Notes under the pieces: generated by a model
What the model was told of the DNA's origin: nothing
The model's database searches: none
The model's input: the letters and a program-made list of their open reading frames with translations, nothing else
Position numbers and translations under genes: made by a program
Shown: positions 44,058 to 54,195 of the stretch, piece by piece
Position numbering within the stretch: the stretch's first letter is position 1
How the letters are laid out: the number at the start of each line of letters is the position of its first letter
Source of the DNA: Clostridium sp. D43t1_170807_H7
GTDB lineage: Bacteria > Bacillota > Clostridia > Clostridiales > Clostridiaceae
Assembly (NCBI RefSeq): GCF_015555905.1
Contig: NZ_JADNLK010000015.1
Location: forward strand, 1-64,000
Direction of reading: 5' to 3'
DNA: 64,000 bases

Positions 44058-44813
44058 TTGAACAATAAAACATTTAATATAATTATTTCGCCTGCAAAAA
44101 AAATGAATATAAATAATGATGATATTATAAGCGAATCTATGCCGTGTTTTATGGACAAGACAGAATATTTATATAGTAATTTAAAAGATTATAGCTATGA
44201 TGATTTGAAAAAACTTTTAGCTTGTAATGATGAAATTGCAGAACTTAACTATTCTAGATATAAAGATATGAATTTATATAAAAACTTATCACCTGCAATT
44301 CTTTCTTATGAAGGTATTCAATACAAATATATGTCTCCAGACTCATTTAGCAATTCAGAATTTGATTATGTATCAAATCATTTAAGAATTCTATCTGGAT
44401 TTTATGGTATTTTAAAACCATTTGATGGTATTGTTCCTTATAGACTAGAAATGCAAGCAAAATTAGCAATAGGAACTAGCAAAAACTTATATTCTTTCTG
44501 GGGGGACTCTTTATATAAAGAACTTACCAAAGATACTAATACTATATTGAACCTTGCTTCAAAAGAATATAGTAAGACTATCGAAAAATATTTAACTAAA
44601 GATGATACTTTTATAACATGTGTTTTCGGAAGTCTTGTTAACTCTAAAATTAAAGTAAAAGCAACAGAGGCTAAAATGGCTCGTGGACTTATGATACGCT
44701 ATTTAGCTGAAAATAATATTACTGATATAGAAAAAGTTAAAGACTTCAAAGAACTTGGATTCTCTTATTCAGAGGAACATTCAAAACCTAATGAATTTGT
44801 TTTCTTAAAATAA
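44058..44813 (+). CDS. yaaA: YaaA family peroxide stress protein
   Basis: 251 residues. N-terminal IIISPAKKMN, then NYSRYKDMN, PAILSYEGIQYKYM near residue 78, LRILSGFYGILKPFDGI near 110 and the end FKELGFSYSEEHS. E. coli YaaA lowers free iron and limits oxidative DNA damage. TTG start with AGGAGCTG. A Fur/PerR-like palindrome lies 42 bases upstream. Confidence 0.9.
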   Translation: MNNKTFNIIISPAKKMNINNDDIISESMPCFMDKTEYLYSNLKDYSYDDLKKLLACNDEIAELNYSRYKDMNLYKNLSPAILSYEGIQYKYMSPDSFSNSEFDYVSNHLRILSGFYGILKPFDGIVPYRLEMQAKLAIGTSKNLYSFWGDSLYKELTKDTNTILNLASKEYSKTIEKYLTKDDTFITCVFGSLVNSKIKVKATEAKMARGLMIRYLAENNITDIEKVKDFKELGFSYSEEHSKPNEFVFLK

Positions 44814-44831
44814 TTATAAAAATTACGCAAT

Positions 44832-45060
44832 AAAAGGGGGCTGTATCAAAATAACTTTTTATACACCCTCTTTAGCTTATCCAATAAAATATTAATTACT
44901 TTAATATAATTCTTTATAATTATACAATATAATGATTCAGCAATATTACTTCTCTTTAAATTGTAATTTTTTGCAACAATATAATGTATATTTTTATCAA
45001 ATTTACTTGTACAAAAATTCCGCTCCAGCAGTTTACTTTATTTTCCATAGGTGTTATTAT
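44832..45060 (-). mobile_element. possible decayed IS end
   Basis: GGGGGCTGTATCAAAATAAC (44836-44855) resembles the GGCTGTnTCAAAA termini of some insertion sequences. The minus-strand frame beside it reads a helical peptide (SLYCIIIKNYIKVINILL) like a transposase C-terminus, without an intact gene. Weak. The rest of 44814-45169 shows nothing I can support. Confidence 0.3.
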
Positions 45061-45169
45061 ATATAACTGTAGGGTGGCCAAACTACTTATAATTAAATGA
45101 GAAAATAACTAAAATTAATGGGTGTTAATTTTATAAAAATATATACTTAAATGGGGGATAGATTTTTTT

Positions 45170-45514
45170 ATGAGATATTATATTTTAAGAACTAACGTGA
45201 AATCAGAGACTACTACCCATAAATTACTTAATGGGTATAACTTTAAAATAAATAATTTAAATGCTGAAAGATTAATTAGTGATGCTAAGGATGAAGAAAT
45301 ATTCTATTTACTATATAACATTTCTGAAAAAAGATTCGTAGAACAAGGATTGATTAGAAGCGTTGAATCAAATAGACCTTCAACTAAATATGAAGCTCTA
45401 TTCGCTGAAAGAAAACCTTTAAATATTCGTTATTTACCATATTCAACTCCTAATTGTGGAATAATTCCAACTTCTAAAAAGAAGGTAGAAGAAATTCTGA
45501 ATGTTGCAGTTTAA
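45170..45514 (+). CDS. hypothetical protein, 114 residues
   Basis: Soluble and basic, starting MRYYILRTNVKSETTTHKLL and ending TSKKKVEEILNVAV; no recognised domain. GGGGGATA lies ahead of the ATG with a T-run between. Codon use fits its surroundings. A terminator follows. Confidence 0.55.
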   Translation: MRYYILRTNVKSETTTHKLLNGYNFKINNLNAERLISDAKDEEIFYLLYNISEKRFVEQGLIRSVESNRPSTKYEALFAERKPLNIRYLPYSTPNCGIIPTSKKKVEEILNVAV

Positions 45515-45570
45515 TAAAAAAATACTCAACATTTCATATTATTTTAAGTAATACTAGTTTAAATCTTGGA

Positions 45571-45609
45571 ATAATAAAGGAGCTGATCTATGATAAGCTC
45601 CTTTAATTT
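45571..45609. terminator. bidirectional terminator
   Basis: AAAGGAGCT and AGCTCCTTT flank an 11-base loop and a T-rich tail, between convergent genes. Confidence 0.85.
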
Positions 45610-45626
45610 TTCCTATGTTTATTATA

Positions 45627-47888
45627 TTATTTTAATTTCCAAATATCTTCATTGTATTGAGCAATTGTTCTATCAGATGAGAAGAATCCAGCTTTACTGA
45701 TGTTTATTAAAACTTTTCTGTTCCAAGTTTCTCTATCTGAGTAATCTTCAAATACTTTGTCCTTAGTTTTAATATAATCTTCAATATCAAGTAATGTCAT
45801 GAACCAGTCTTTAACTATTAATTCGTTGTGAAGTCTGTTTAGGTTAACTTCATCTCCAACCTTTAACATTTCATCACTTACTATAAAGTCAACTAGTTCT
45901 TTGATATTTTCTTTTTCATAATATTCTTTTGAAACATAATCAGCCTTCTTATAATGCTCAATTACTTGTTCACTTGATTGACCAAAGATATAGATGTTGT
46001 CATCACCAACTAATTCATGAATTTCAACGTTAGCTCCATCTTCAGTTCCTAAAGTTAATGCACCATTTAACATAAACTTCATATTACCTGTTCCTGAAGC
46101 TTCTTTAGATGCTAAAGAAATTTGTTCAGAAACATCACAAGCTGGTATTAACTTAGAAGCCTTAGTTACATTATAGTTTTCAACCATAACAACTTTTAAG
46201 TGTTTGCTAACAACTGGATCATTATTTATAATTTCTTGTAAGCAAAGAATTGTATGGATTATATCTTGTGCAATTATATAAGCTGGTGCAGCCTTTGCTC
46301 CAAATATCATTGTAATTGGAGTTGTTGGAATATTTCCTGCTTTAATATCTAAATATTTATGAATGATGTATAAAACATTCATTTGTTGTCTCTTATATTC
46401 ATGAAGTCTCTTTATTTGAATATCAAATATAGAGTTTTCATCTACTTCAATATTTTGAGTATCCTTTAAATACTTCTTTAATGCAATTTTATTATGCTTT
46501 TTAATTTCTCCAAGTTTTGCTAATACTTCTTTGTTATCAACATACTTAGCTAAGTCTTCTAACTTAGTTGCATCAGTCTTGAAGTCTTCACCAATAAGTT
46601 CTGTAATATAGTTAGTTAATTCATTATTACAGTGGATTAACCATCTTCTAAAAGTTATACCATTTGTCTTATTGTTAAACTTTTCTGGATATATATCATA
46701 GAATGGTCTTAATTCTTCTTGCTCTAAGATTTCTGTGTGAAGTGCCGCAACACCATTTACACTAAATCCATAGTGAATATCCATATGAGCCATATGAACT
46801 CTATCATCTTTATCTATGATATAAACTCTTTCATCTTCGTATTTTTCTCTAACTAAGTTATCTAATTCTCTAATAATTGGCATTAACTGAGGCACAACCT
46901 TTTCTAAGTAAGCTATTGGCCATTTTTCTAATGCTTCAGCTAATATTGTGTGGTTAGTGTATGCACAAGTTTTGGTAACGATACCAATAGCTTCTTGCAT
47001 TTCAATACCCTTTTCTCCTAATAATCTTATTAATTCTGGTATAACCATTGAAGGGTGTGTATCATTAATTTGAACAACTACATGCTCATGTAACTTGTGT
47101 AAGTCATATCCGTTTTCTTCTGCTTCTAAAAGAATTAATTGTGCAGCATTACTTACCATAAAGTATTGTTGGTATATTCTTAATAAGTGTCCTGCCTCAT
47201 CACTATCATCTGGATATAAGAATAATGTTAAATTCTTTTTGATATCTTCTTTATCAAAGTTTATTCCATCTTCTACTAAAGTTTCATCTATAGTGTCTAT
47301 ATCGAATAATCTTAATTTATTTGATGCTTGATTATATCCTGTTACATCTATATCATATAATGTTGAAGTCACTTTAAATCCACCGAATAATACATCAAAT
47401 TTAATATCAGATTTATTTAACCAACCTTCTGAAGTTATCCAAGGATTCTTTTCAGCTGTTTGTTTATTATTCTTAAATACTTGTTTAAATAATCCATAGT
47501 GATAGTTTAATCCAACACCATCTCCATTTAAACCTAAAGTTGCTATTGAATCTAAGAAACATGCAGCTAATCTTCCTAATCCACCATTTCCTAATGAAGG
47601 TTCTAATTCTACTTCTTCTATTTCAGTTAAATCTTTTCCATTAGCAGCTAATACTTCTTTAACTTCATCATAAAGTCCTAAATTTATTAAATTATTTGAT
47701 AATAATTTTCCAATTAAAAATTCTGCTGAAATATAATATAATTTTTTATTTCCTTTATTTGTTCCTTTATTTTTAATGCATCCTTTTGTCATTTCTAATA
47801 ATGCTAAATATACTTCTTCGTTAGTTGCTTCTTCTATTGTTTTTTGAAATCTATTTTTTAAGATTTCAGCTAAATTATTTTTTACCAT
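45627..47888 (-). CDS. glgP: glycogen/alpha-glucan phosphorylase
   Basis: 753 residues. Substrate-site segment [19 protein letters not shown] near residue 93, and the pyridoxal-phosphate lysine in [20 protein letters not shown] near residue 605. It releases glucose-1-phosphate from storage glucans. Slightly shorter than the ~800-residue norm but all catalytic motifs are intact. AAGGTGGG lies upstream. Other glycogen genes are not in the window. Confidence 0.92.
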   Translation of the reverse strand: MVKNNLAEILKNRFQKTIEEATNEEVYLALLEMTKGCIKNKGTNKGNKKLYYISAEFLIGKLLSNNLINLGLYDEVKEVLAANGKDLTEIEEVELEPSLGNGGLGRLAACFLDSIATLGLNGDGVGLNYHYGLFKQVFKNNKQTAEKNPWITSEGWLNKSDIKFDVLFGGFKVTSTLYDIDVTGYNQASNKLRLFDIDTIDETLVEDGINFDKEDIKKNLTLFLYPDDSDEAGHLLRIYQQYFMVSNAAQLILLEAEENGYDLHKLHEHVVVQINDTHPSMVIPELIRLLGEKGIEMQEAIGIVTKTCAYTNHTILAEALEKWPIAYLEKVVPQLMPIIRELDNLVREKYEDERVYIIDKDDRVHMAHMDIHYGFSVNGVAALHTEILEQEELRPFYDIYPEKFNNKTNGITFRRWLIHCNNELTNYITELIGEDFKTDATKLEDLAKYVDNKEVLAKLGEIKKHNKIALKKYLKDTQNIEVDENSIFDIQIKRLHEYKRQQMNVLYIIHKYLDIKAGNIPTTPITMIFGAKAAPAYIIAQDIIHTILCLQEIINNDPVVSKHLKVVMVENYNVTKASKLIPACDVSEQISLASKEASGTGNMKFMLNGALTLGTEDGANVEIHELVGDDNIYIFGQSSEQVIEHYKKADYVSKEYYEKENIKELVDFIVSDEMLKVGDEVNLNRLHNELIVKDWFMTLLDIEDYIKTKDKVFEDYSDRETWNRKVLINISKAGFFSSDRTIAQYNEDIWKLK

Positions 47889-48113
47889 AATAAATTATCC
47901 CACCTTAAATTCATTATTTTTAAAATATTTACTTTAGAAATTTATTTTTTGTTTAAATCATTTACAATTATATAATAACAATTTTATAAAATTATCATTG
48001 TACATTTTTATTATTTTTTGTATATTTATTATGTTACTTTTAAAAAATAGTATTTTTTTTATATTTTTCCTTATTTTTTTGTAAACATTTGCACCTATTA
48101 AGCTAATTCAAAA

Positions 48114-48153
48114 AAATAATAGGCATATTTTTTAAATATACCTATTATTAAAA
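48114..48153 (-). terminator. murE terminator
   Basis: AATAATAGGTATATTT and AAATATGCCTATTATT with T-run on the minus strand, shortly after the murE stop. Confidence 0.85.
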
Positions 48154-48165
48154 AAGATTGATTTA

Positions 48166-49641
48166 TTAAATTTCATTAAAATAATTTATAACAGTTTCCT
48201 TGTCACTAAAATGATGTTTAGTTGTTCCAATTATTTGATAATCTTCATGTCCCTTTCCTGCTATAACAACTATATCATCTTTACCTGCAATTCTACATGC
48301 ATACTCTATGGCTTCTTTTCTATCTTCAATAACAGTATGACTATCCTTAATTCCTTCTAATATATCTTCTATTATTCTGTGTGGGTCCTCTGTTCTTGGA
48401 TTATCAGAAGTTACTATTGTAACATCACTGTATTTCTCAGCAATTGCTCCCATTAAAGGTCTCTTTGTTTTATCTCTATCTCCACCACAACCAAATACTG
48501 TTATTAATTTTCCTTTAACAACTTCTTTCATAGTTTCTAAAATATTTTCAAGTCCATCAGGAGTATGAGCATAATCTACAACTATTGTAGAGTTCATTTT
48601 ATCATGATAAACTCTTTCACATCTTCCAGCAACTGCTTTCATTGTATCGAAAGCTTCTATAGCATCCTCTACACTTACATATCCACCAACAACAAGCATT
48701 CCTATAACACCTAATGCATTATAAATATTATAAAGTCCTGGAATATGAAGTTTAACATTCCCTTTAAACTCTTCACCAATATATAAATCAAAAGTTGAAC
48801 CATTTGCTTGTAACTCTAAATTTTTAGCTCTAACATATCCATTATTTACTCCATAAGAAGTAACTACTTTATCATCACTGCTATCCTCATGTAATGTATC
48901 TAACATTTTCTTTCCGTATTGATCATCACAATTTATAACAGTAGTTTTAGCACCCTTTATAAACTTAAATTTTGCATTATAATAATTTTCAAATGTTTTA
49001 TGATAGTCCATATGATCTTGAGTTAAGTTTGTAAACATTCCTCTACTAAAGTTTAACCCTTCTACTCTTCCCATTGCAGACGCATGAGATGATACTTCCA
49101 TTAAACAGTACTTACATCCTGCCTCTCTCATATCCTTAATAAGTCTAAATAATTCTATAGCTTCTGGAGTTGTCATCGATGTTGGAATCATTTTCTCTCC
49201 AATGTAATTAGCTATAGTTCCTATAAGTCCAACCTTATTTCCTGCATGCTCTAATATGTGCTTCATCATATATGTTGACGTAGTCTTTCCATTAGTACCT
49301 GTTACCCCTAGGAATGCTAAATCATTATCTTGTATGTTAAAGAAAGTCTTAGCAATAATAGCCATACATTCTCTTGTATCATTTACTCTTATATAAGCAA
49401 CTCCCTCTTTAACATCACTTATATCTTTACTATGAACAATTACTTTTGAGCCTTTTTCTATAGCATCATTTATCAAATCATGTCCATCTACTTTTAAACC
49501 TATAACAGCAATAAAAAGACTCCCCTCTATCACTTGTCTTGTGTCTCTTGTAATATCTATAACATCTATTTTTGTATAATCTATTTCATTTGTAGAAGTA
49601 TAATCTAACTTTGAATCTTTTAATATTTCACTTAATAACAT
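48166..49641 (-). CDS. murE: UDP-MurNAc-tripeptide synthetase MurE (meso-DAP type)
   Basis: 491 residues. N-terminal uracil-binding domain with DITRDTRQV; ATP motif GVTGTNGKTTS near residue 113; MEVSSHA near 182; and DNPRTEDP near 405, the motif for meso-diaminopimelate over lysine. It adds the third residue to the peptidoglycan stem peptide in the cytosol. AAGGAG precedes the ATG. It is not in a dcw cluster here; isolated murE genes occur in clostridia. Confidence 0.93.
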   Translation of the reverse strand: MLLSEILKDSKLDYTSTNEIDYTKIDVIDITRDTRQVIEGSLFIAVIGLKVDGHDLINDAIEKGSKVIVHSKDISDVKEGVAYIRVNDTRECMAIIAKTFFNIQDNDLAFLGVTGTNGKTTSTYMMKHILEHAGNKVGLIGTIANYIGEKMIPTSMTTPEAIELFRLIKDMREAGCKYCLMEVSSHASAMGRVEGLNFSRGMFTNLTQDHMDYHKTFENYYNAKFKFIKGAKTTVINCDDQYGKKMLDTLHEDSSDDKVVTSYGVNNGYVRAKNLELQANGSTFDLYIGEEFKGNVKLHIPGLYNIYNALGVIGMLVVGGYVSVEDAIEAFDTMKAVAGRCERVYHDKMNSTIVVDYAHTPDGLENILETMKEVVKGKLITVFGCGGDRDKTKRPLMGAIAEKYSDVTIVTSDNPRTEDPHRIIEDILEGIKDSHTVIEDRKEAIEYACRIAGKDDIVVIAGKGHEDYQIIGTTKHHFSDKETVINYFNEI

Positions 49642-49853
49642 CTAAAATCTCCTTATCTTAAATTGATTTTTACTGTTCATTTATAACAATATATTTTATT
49701 GCCCCATAATATTGTACATCATTTATAGTTCTTTATCTATAAAAAGTAAGGTTAATACTACAATAAAGTCCTACCTGTAATTTTAACCTACTATTTTTAT
49801 ATTAATCATTATCTAATGATTACTCCTATATTCTATATTTTTTCAAAATTTTG

Positions 49854-49882
49854 TTGCATTTTAATACCACTTGTAATATAAT
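49854..49882 (+). promoter_or_regulatory. asnB promoter
   Basis: TTGCAT (49854-49859) and TATAAT (49877-49882) are 17 bases apart. Transcription would start near 49889, giving a ~190-base leader. 49642-49853 holds no feature I can support. Confidence 0.75.
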
Positions 49883-49911
49883 TTAACAAATAGTTTTTTT
49901 AATAGAATTTC

Positions 49912-50070
49912 ATCAAAGGCGATGATAAAGTTAATTTAAAAATTTAAAATATAAATTTGATTTTAATTTTACTTTTAAATTTTTATTTCTTATCTTTGAG
50001 CCTTTGTCTAAGTAAGAATTATTTGTAGGGCTCGCTTTTAGCGGGCCTTTATTATTTTATAAAAGGGGGC
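49912..50070 (+). promoter_or_regulatory. structured asnB leader, candidate cis-regulatory RNA
   Basis: A long imperfect hairpin is closed by CAAAGGC (49914-49920) and GCCTTTG (50000-50006), with complementary AT-rich arms inside. A terminator-like stem GGCTCGC/GCGGGCC (50029-50047) plus TTTATTATTTT follows. Its 3' side (CCTTT) can instead pair with AAAGG of the ribosome site (50061-50070), so alternative structures appear exclusive. No known riboswitch or T-box core was recognised. Confidence 0.5.
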
Positions 50071-50077
50071 TAAAAAA

Positions 50078-51664
50078 TTGTGTAGCTTTGTTGTATTTTC
50101 TTCTAATAAATTAAACTTATCTGACTTCTCAAATACTTTAAAAAAGGTTGAACATAGAGGACCAGATAATAACTATGCTGCTATTGAAAATGGTTTATCA
50201 TGGGGCTTTAACCGTTTATCAATAATGGATTTATCTTCCAACGGAAATCAACCATTTAAATATAATTCCTGTGAACTTGTATGTAATGGAGAAATTTATA
50301 ACTATCAATCTTTAAGGGAATTATTATCTAATGAATATAGATTTCATTCCAATAGTGATTGTGAAGTATTAATCCCACTATATTATAAATATGGTATTGA
50401 AATAATGTGTAAAATGCTTGATGCTGAATTTGCTTTAGTTTTATATGATGCTGAAGCTGATTCTATAATGGCTGCTAGAGATCCTATGGGAATTAGACCT
50501 ATGTTTTATGGATACACAAAAGAAGATCATAAAATTTCTTTTGCAAGTGAAGCAAAGGGGTTAATTGATTATTGTGACAATATTATGCCATTCCCACCTG
50601 GACATTATTATAAGGATGGGGAATTTATTTGCTATAATGATTTATCAGATTCAAAGTTTATCAATAACGATGATTTAGAAACTATTTTTACTAATATAAG
50701 AACTAAATTAGTTTCAGCTGTAGAAAAAAGGCTTCATGCTGATGCACCTATTGGCTATTTATTAAGTGGAGGATTAGATTCTTCTCTTGTATGCTCTATT
50801 GCTCAAAGATTTATGAATAAACCAATTAAAACTTTTGCTATTGGAATGGACACTGACCCAATAGATTTAAAATATGCAAAACAAGCAGCTGAATTTTTAG
50901 GTACTGATCATACTGAAGTTATAATAACTAAAGATGATGTTTTAAATTCATTAGAAGAAGTCATATATCATTTAGAAACTTTTGATATTACTACTATTAG
51001 AGCTAGTGTTGGAATGTACTTATTATGTAAATACATTCATGAAAATACTGATTTAAAAGTTATTTTAACTGGTGAAGTAAGTGATGAATTATTTGGTTAC
51101 AAATATACTGATTTTGCACCTACTCCAAGCGAATTCCAAAAAGAATCTCAAAAAAGAATAAGAGAACTTTATATGTATGATGTTTTAAGAGCTGATAGAT
51201 GTATTTCTGCTCATGCATTAGAAGGACGAGTTCCTTTTGCTGATATTGATTTTGTAAATTATGTAATGAGCATTAATCCAGCTAAAAAGATGAATACTTA
51301 TAATAAAGGTAAATATTTATTAAGAAAAGCATTTGAAGGAGATAAATATTTACCTGAAGATTTATTGTATCGTGAAAAAGCTGCTTTTAGTGATGCTGTT
51401 GGACATTCTCTAGTAGATTACTTAAAAGAATATGCTGAAGGAAAATACACTTCTGAAGATCTTGAGTTAGCTAAAGAAAAGTATGAGTATTGTACACCAT
51501 TCACTAAGGAATCTCTTCTTTATAGAGATATTTTTGAAAAATATTATCCTGGAAATGCTAAGTGGATTAAAGATTTCTGGATGCCAAATAAATCTTGGGA
51601 AGGTTGTAATGTTAATGACCCAAGTGCTAGAGTTCTTTCAAACTATGGTGATAGTGGAAAATAG
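50078..51664 (+). CDS. asnB: asparagine synthase (glutamine-hydrolysing)
   Basis: 528 residues. TTG start gives Met-Cys, so Cys2 is the N-terminal nucleophile of the glutaminase domain (RGPDN, NRLSIMD, CNGEIYNY). The synthetase domain has the PP-loop LLSGGLDSSLV near residue 230 and TGEVSDELFGY near 330. It makes asparagine from aspartate with glutamine nitrogen and ATP. AAAAGGGGGC lies before the start within the structured leader. Confidence 0.93.
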   Translation: MCSFVVFSSNKLNLSDFSNTLKKVEHRGPDNNYAAIENGLSWGFNRLSIMDLSSNGNQPFKYNSCELVCNGEIYNYQSLRELLSNEYRFHSNSDCEVLIPLYYKYGIEIMCKMLDAEFALVLYDAEADSIMAARDPMGIRPMFYGYTKEDHKISFASEAKGLIDYCDNIMPFPPGHYYKDGEFICYNDLSDSKFINNDDLETIFTNIRTKLVSAVEKRLHADAPIGYLLSGGLDSSLVCSIAQRFMNKPIKTFAIGMDTDPIDLKYAKQAAEFLGTDHTEVIITKDDVLNSLEEVIYHLETFDITTIRASVGMYLLCKYIHENTDLKVILTGEVSDELFGYKYTDFAPTPSEFQKESQKRIRELYMYDVLRADRCISAHALEGRVPFADIDFVNYVMSINPAKKMNTYNKGKYLLRKAFEGDKYLPEDLLYREKAAFSDAVGHSLVDYLKEYAEGKYTSEDLELAKEKYEYCTPFTKESLLYRDIFEKYYPGNAKWIKDFWMPNKSWEGCNVNDPSARVLSNYGDSGK

Positions 51665-51755
51665 TTTGAATTGTATATAATCTATATTTAAAGTAATGAA
51701 CTTCTCTTTAATGAATAATTTCATTTTAAACAAGTCAAAGTATTTTTGTTTTAAA

Positions 51756-51792
51756 AAAGGACTATCTAAAAAATTTAGATAATCCTTTTTTC
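51756..51792 (+). terminator. asnB terminator
   Basis: AAAAAGGACTATCTAAA and TTTAGATAATCCTTTTT form an imperfect stem with T-run, about 90 bases after the stop. Confidence 0.85.
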
Positions 51793-51927
51793 TTTGTATT
51801 TATATTATAATTTGTTATATGATTAAAAATATGATTTTATACACTCTTTTATTCACTTATCTCTGTAGAGGCAATCTTTTTTATTTTATGTCTCTTTTTA
51901 TTATACTCTTAATATGATGTTCTAAAT

Positions 51928-52311
51928 CTATCTATTAGATTCTTCTTCTAATATCATTCCAACATTATATTCCTCAATACTATTTAAAGTTACTGATGAT
52001 GTTGTTGGTGTATACCAATCTTCATTAATAAAAAAGTCTTTCCATTCATCACTTACAAAAATATACCCATGCCTTGCATATATTTCATTTCTAGCTATTT
52101 CTAATTGTTCTTTGCTTAATCCTATCAAATCATCTTCAGTTAAATATCTTGTACTACTATCCGGTATAATAAAATAATTGTCCTTAGTTACAGAAGTAGC
52201 TAGTATCTTTTTAACTGTATTACCTTGATTTTGTAAGTTAAATATACCATTAGCAAATAAACAACTTACTAATAGTGTTCCCCCAATTATAATTTATATT
52301 TTCTTATTCAT
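51928..52311 (-). pseudogene. YARHG-domain exported protein with early nonsense codon
   Basis: From ATG 52311 the frame reads MNKKI, then TAA at codon 6, then a hydrophobic signal-like helix (IIIGGTLLVSCLFANGIF), a linker, and a YARHG domain (EIARNEIYARHGYIF). 128 codons in total. The YARHG domain occurs on secreted clostridial proteins of unknown role. The stop lies inside the signal peptide, so only internal reinitiation from 52128 without a signal is possible. Confidence 0.7.
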
Positions 52312-52455
52312 GATATCCCCCATAAAAAAATTTTATACCCTTATATAATATTCAAAAGTTAAAAACTGTGTCTATTTATTAAACATTTCTTAACATATCC
52401 CCCTATCCCTTTCATGATATAATTAATATGAAGGTTTTATTTTAGAGGTGAATAT

Positions 52456-53412
52456 ATGAAGGAAATCATAATAGTTTTATTATGTATTATACTTATAGGT
52501 TTAATAATAGTGATTTTCTATGGAGGAAATTACTTATATAACTTAGGTATAAATCCAAAATATCCAAAAGATTTGATATTTAAAAGCAATACTAATGAAG
52601 AAACAAAACAAAATGAAACTAGTGGTATTTCTACTATTGACAGTAAAACTTGGTTACTTAAATACAGTAATTATGAAGATTTATTTCTTAAATCTAAAGA
52701 CAATTTAAAATTACATAACTACATTATAAAAAATAAAAATAACTCTAATAAATGGGTTATTACAGTTCATGGCTATACTTCTCAAGGCACATATATGGCT
52801 TCATATGCTAAAAGATTTTATGATATGGGATATAATATTATAATTCCTGACTTAAGAGGTCATGGTAAAAGTGAAGGTACTTATATAGGAATGGGTTGGC
52901 ATGAAAGATTTGATATTGTTGATTTAACAAATTATATTGCTAATACTTATAAAGACTCTCAAATTGTTCTTTTTGGTATTTCTATGGGAGCTGCAACTGT
53001 TATGAATGCTTCCGGCGAAAAGCTACCTAAAAATGTTAAAGCAATAATAGAAGATTGTGGATATACATCTACTTGGAATCAATTTGCTTATCAATTAAAA
53101 GCATTATTCAAATTACCAGCATTCCCTATGATGCACGCTGCAAGTATTATTTGCAAATTCCGTTCTGGATATTTTATTAGTGAAGCATCTCCTATTAAAC
53201 AAATAAAAAAATCAACAACGCCAACACTTTTTATTCATGGTGATAAAGATGGATTCGTTCCTTTCTTCATGCTTGATAAACTTTATAATGCTTCACCTGT
53301 GGAAAAAGAAAAATTAATTATATCTGGTGCTAAACACGCTAGAGCTAGTTATGTTAATCCTAAATTATACTGGGAATCTATTGAAAATTTTTTAAATAAA
53401 TATATTAACTAA
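52456..53412 (+). CDS. membrane-anchored alpha/beta hydrolase
   Basis: 318 residues. An N-terminal helix (about 3-22) anchors it; the domain has VHGYTSQG near residue 105, PDLRGHGKS near 133, nucleophile elbow FGISMGAAT near 174, HGDKDGFVP near 260 and the histidine in SGAKHARA near 293. Fits the YqkD/BAAT-like serine hydrolases, with unknown substrate, active outside the membrane or at its inner face. AGAGGTG precedes the ATG. Confidence 0.87.
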   Translation: MKEIIIVLLCIILIGLIIVIFYGGNYLYNLGINPKYPKDLIFKSNTNEETKQNETSGISTIDSKTWLLKYSNYEDLFLKSKDNLKLHNYIIKNKNNSNKWVITVHGYTSQGTYMASYAKRFYDMGYNIIIPDLRGHGKSEGTYIGMGWHERFDIVDLTNYIANTYKDSQIVLFGISMGAATVMNASGEKLPKNVKAIIEDCGYTSTWNQFAYQLKALFKLPAFPMMHAASIICKFRSGYFISEASPIKQIKKSTTPTLFIHGDKDGFVPFFMLDKLYNASPVEKEKLIISGAKHARASYVNPKLYWESIENFLNKYIN

Positions 53413-53674
53413 ATTGTTCGTTAAGGCTTGAATGCCGTGATTACGAAAATTAATGATATTATTAATTTTTCTCTATCACTGGCTATTAAGCTAAAAGATG
53501 CAATTTATCTGCAGAACACCTTAAAAGTTAACGACTTCTGCTATATTTTATATAATAAATTGTTAACTTCTAAATATATATTTTTAAATAAACTAAGAAT
53601 ATTAATATACAAATTGACTATCATATCAAAAAAATTGTAGCACAAAACATTAACTATAAAGGGGCACGTTATAA
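53413..53674. other. intergenic stretch without supported gene
   Basis: Only an AAGTTAAC/GTTAACTT hairpin (about 53526-53570) and short repeats are visible. A 70-codon open frame on the plus strand lacks a ribosome site and protein-like pattern. Confidence 0.5.
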
Positions 53675-53903
53675 GCAGATACATGGAGAAAGAAAAAATG
53701 AAATATTAATTTGGAGAGAACATTGAAATTGAGCCGTAGAATTTAATCTTTGTGGAATTGAACTTGCGTAAAGAAGTTGTATTGAAGCGTTAGCGGCTTT
53801 TACAACTTTAGCAAGTTCAATGGAACAAAGATATAAATTCTAGGCGAAAATTTCACCGTTCCCGGAAAATAAATATTTCATTTTTTCGCCCCATGTAATG
53901 CGC
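53675..53903. repeat. long near-perfect inverted-repeat element (hairpin/MITE-like)
   Basis: The two halves are complementary almost throughout: TACATGG; AAAAAATGAAATATT; GAAC...TGAAATT; TAGAATTTA; ATCTTTGT; ATTGAACTTGC; then GTTGTA/TACAAC near the centre (about 53787). Arms are over 100 bases each. No coding frame. It could be a non-autonomous mobile element, a large structured RNA, or a recombination site. Confidence 0.8.
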
Positions 53904-53918
53904 AATATTATTCAAGTG

Positions 53919-54128
53919 TTATTTAGAGTTTAGTATTGATCTTGTTTTTATAATAAATTCCGCTTCGCTTCTAGCTTCAACAAATTCTCCATCAACCATG
54001 GCAACTATAGTTCCATCCATTCTTCCACCACATTCACCTATGCAGCCATAAACTATCTTTTCATCTTTAAATTCACCTTTCACTATATCGATATCTATTC
54101 CTGAACATCCTGGGCACATTACTATCAT
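53919..54128 (-). CDS. small Cys-rich DUF1450-like protein
   Basis: 69 residues with MCPGCSG at the start and YGCIGECGGRMDG near residue 27, ending in FVEARSEAEF. The pattern of cysteines around YGC-xx-(Y/E)-CG and VDGE resembles DUF1450 (YuzB-type, ferredoxin-like). A metal or Fe-S role is inferred. AGGAGAG precedes the ATG. Single gene. Confidence 0.65.
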   Translation of the reverse strand: MIVMCPGCSGIDIDIVKGEFKDEKIVYGCIGECGGRMDGTIVAMVDGEFVEARSEAEFIIKTRSILNSK

Positions 54129-54195
54129 GTTTATCTCTCCTTTTAATATCTTATGTACTTACTTATACAATTATTTATTTAATTATACAATATAA

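Noticed and set aside
49912-50047. T-box riboswitch upstream of asnB
   Set aside because: There is no T-box core sequence or specifier-loop context; only generic hairpins are seen.
53428-53640. A 70-codon plus-strand frame ahead of the hairpin element
   Set aside because: No ribosome site, low-complexity AT-driven composition and no protein-like pattern.
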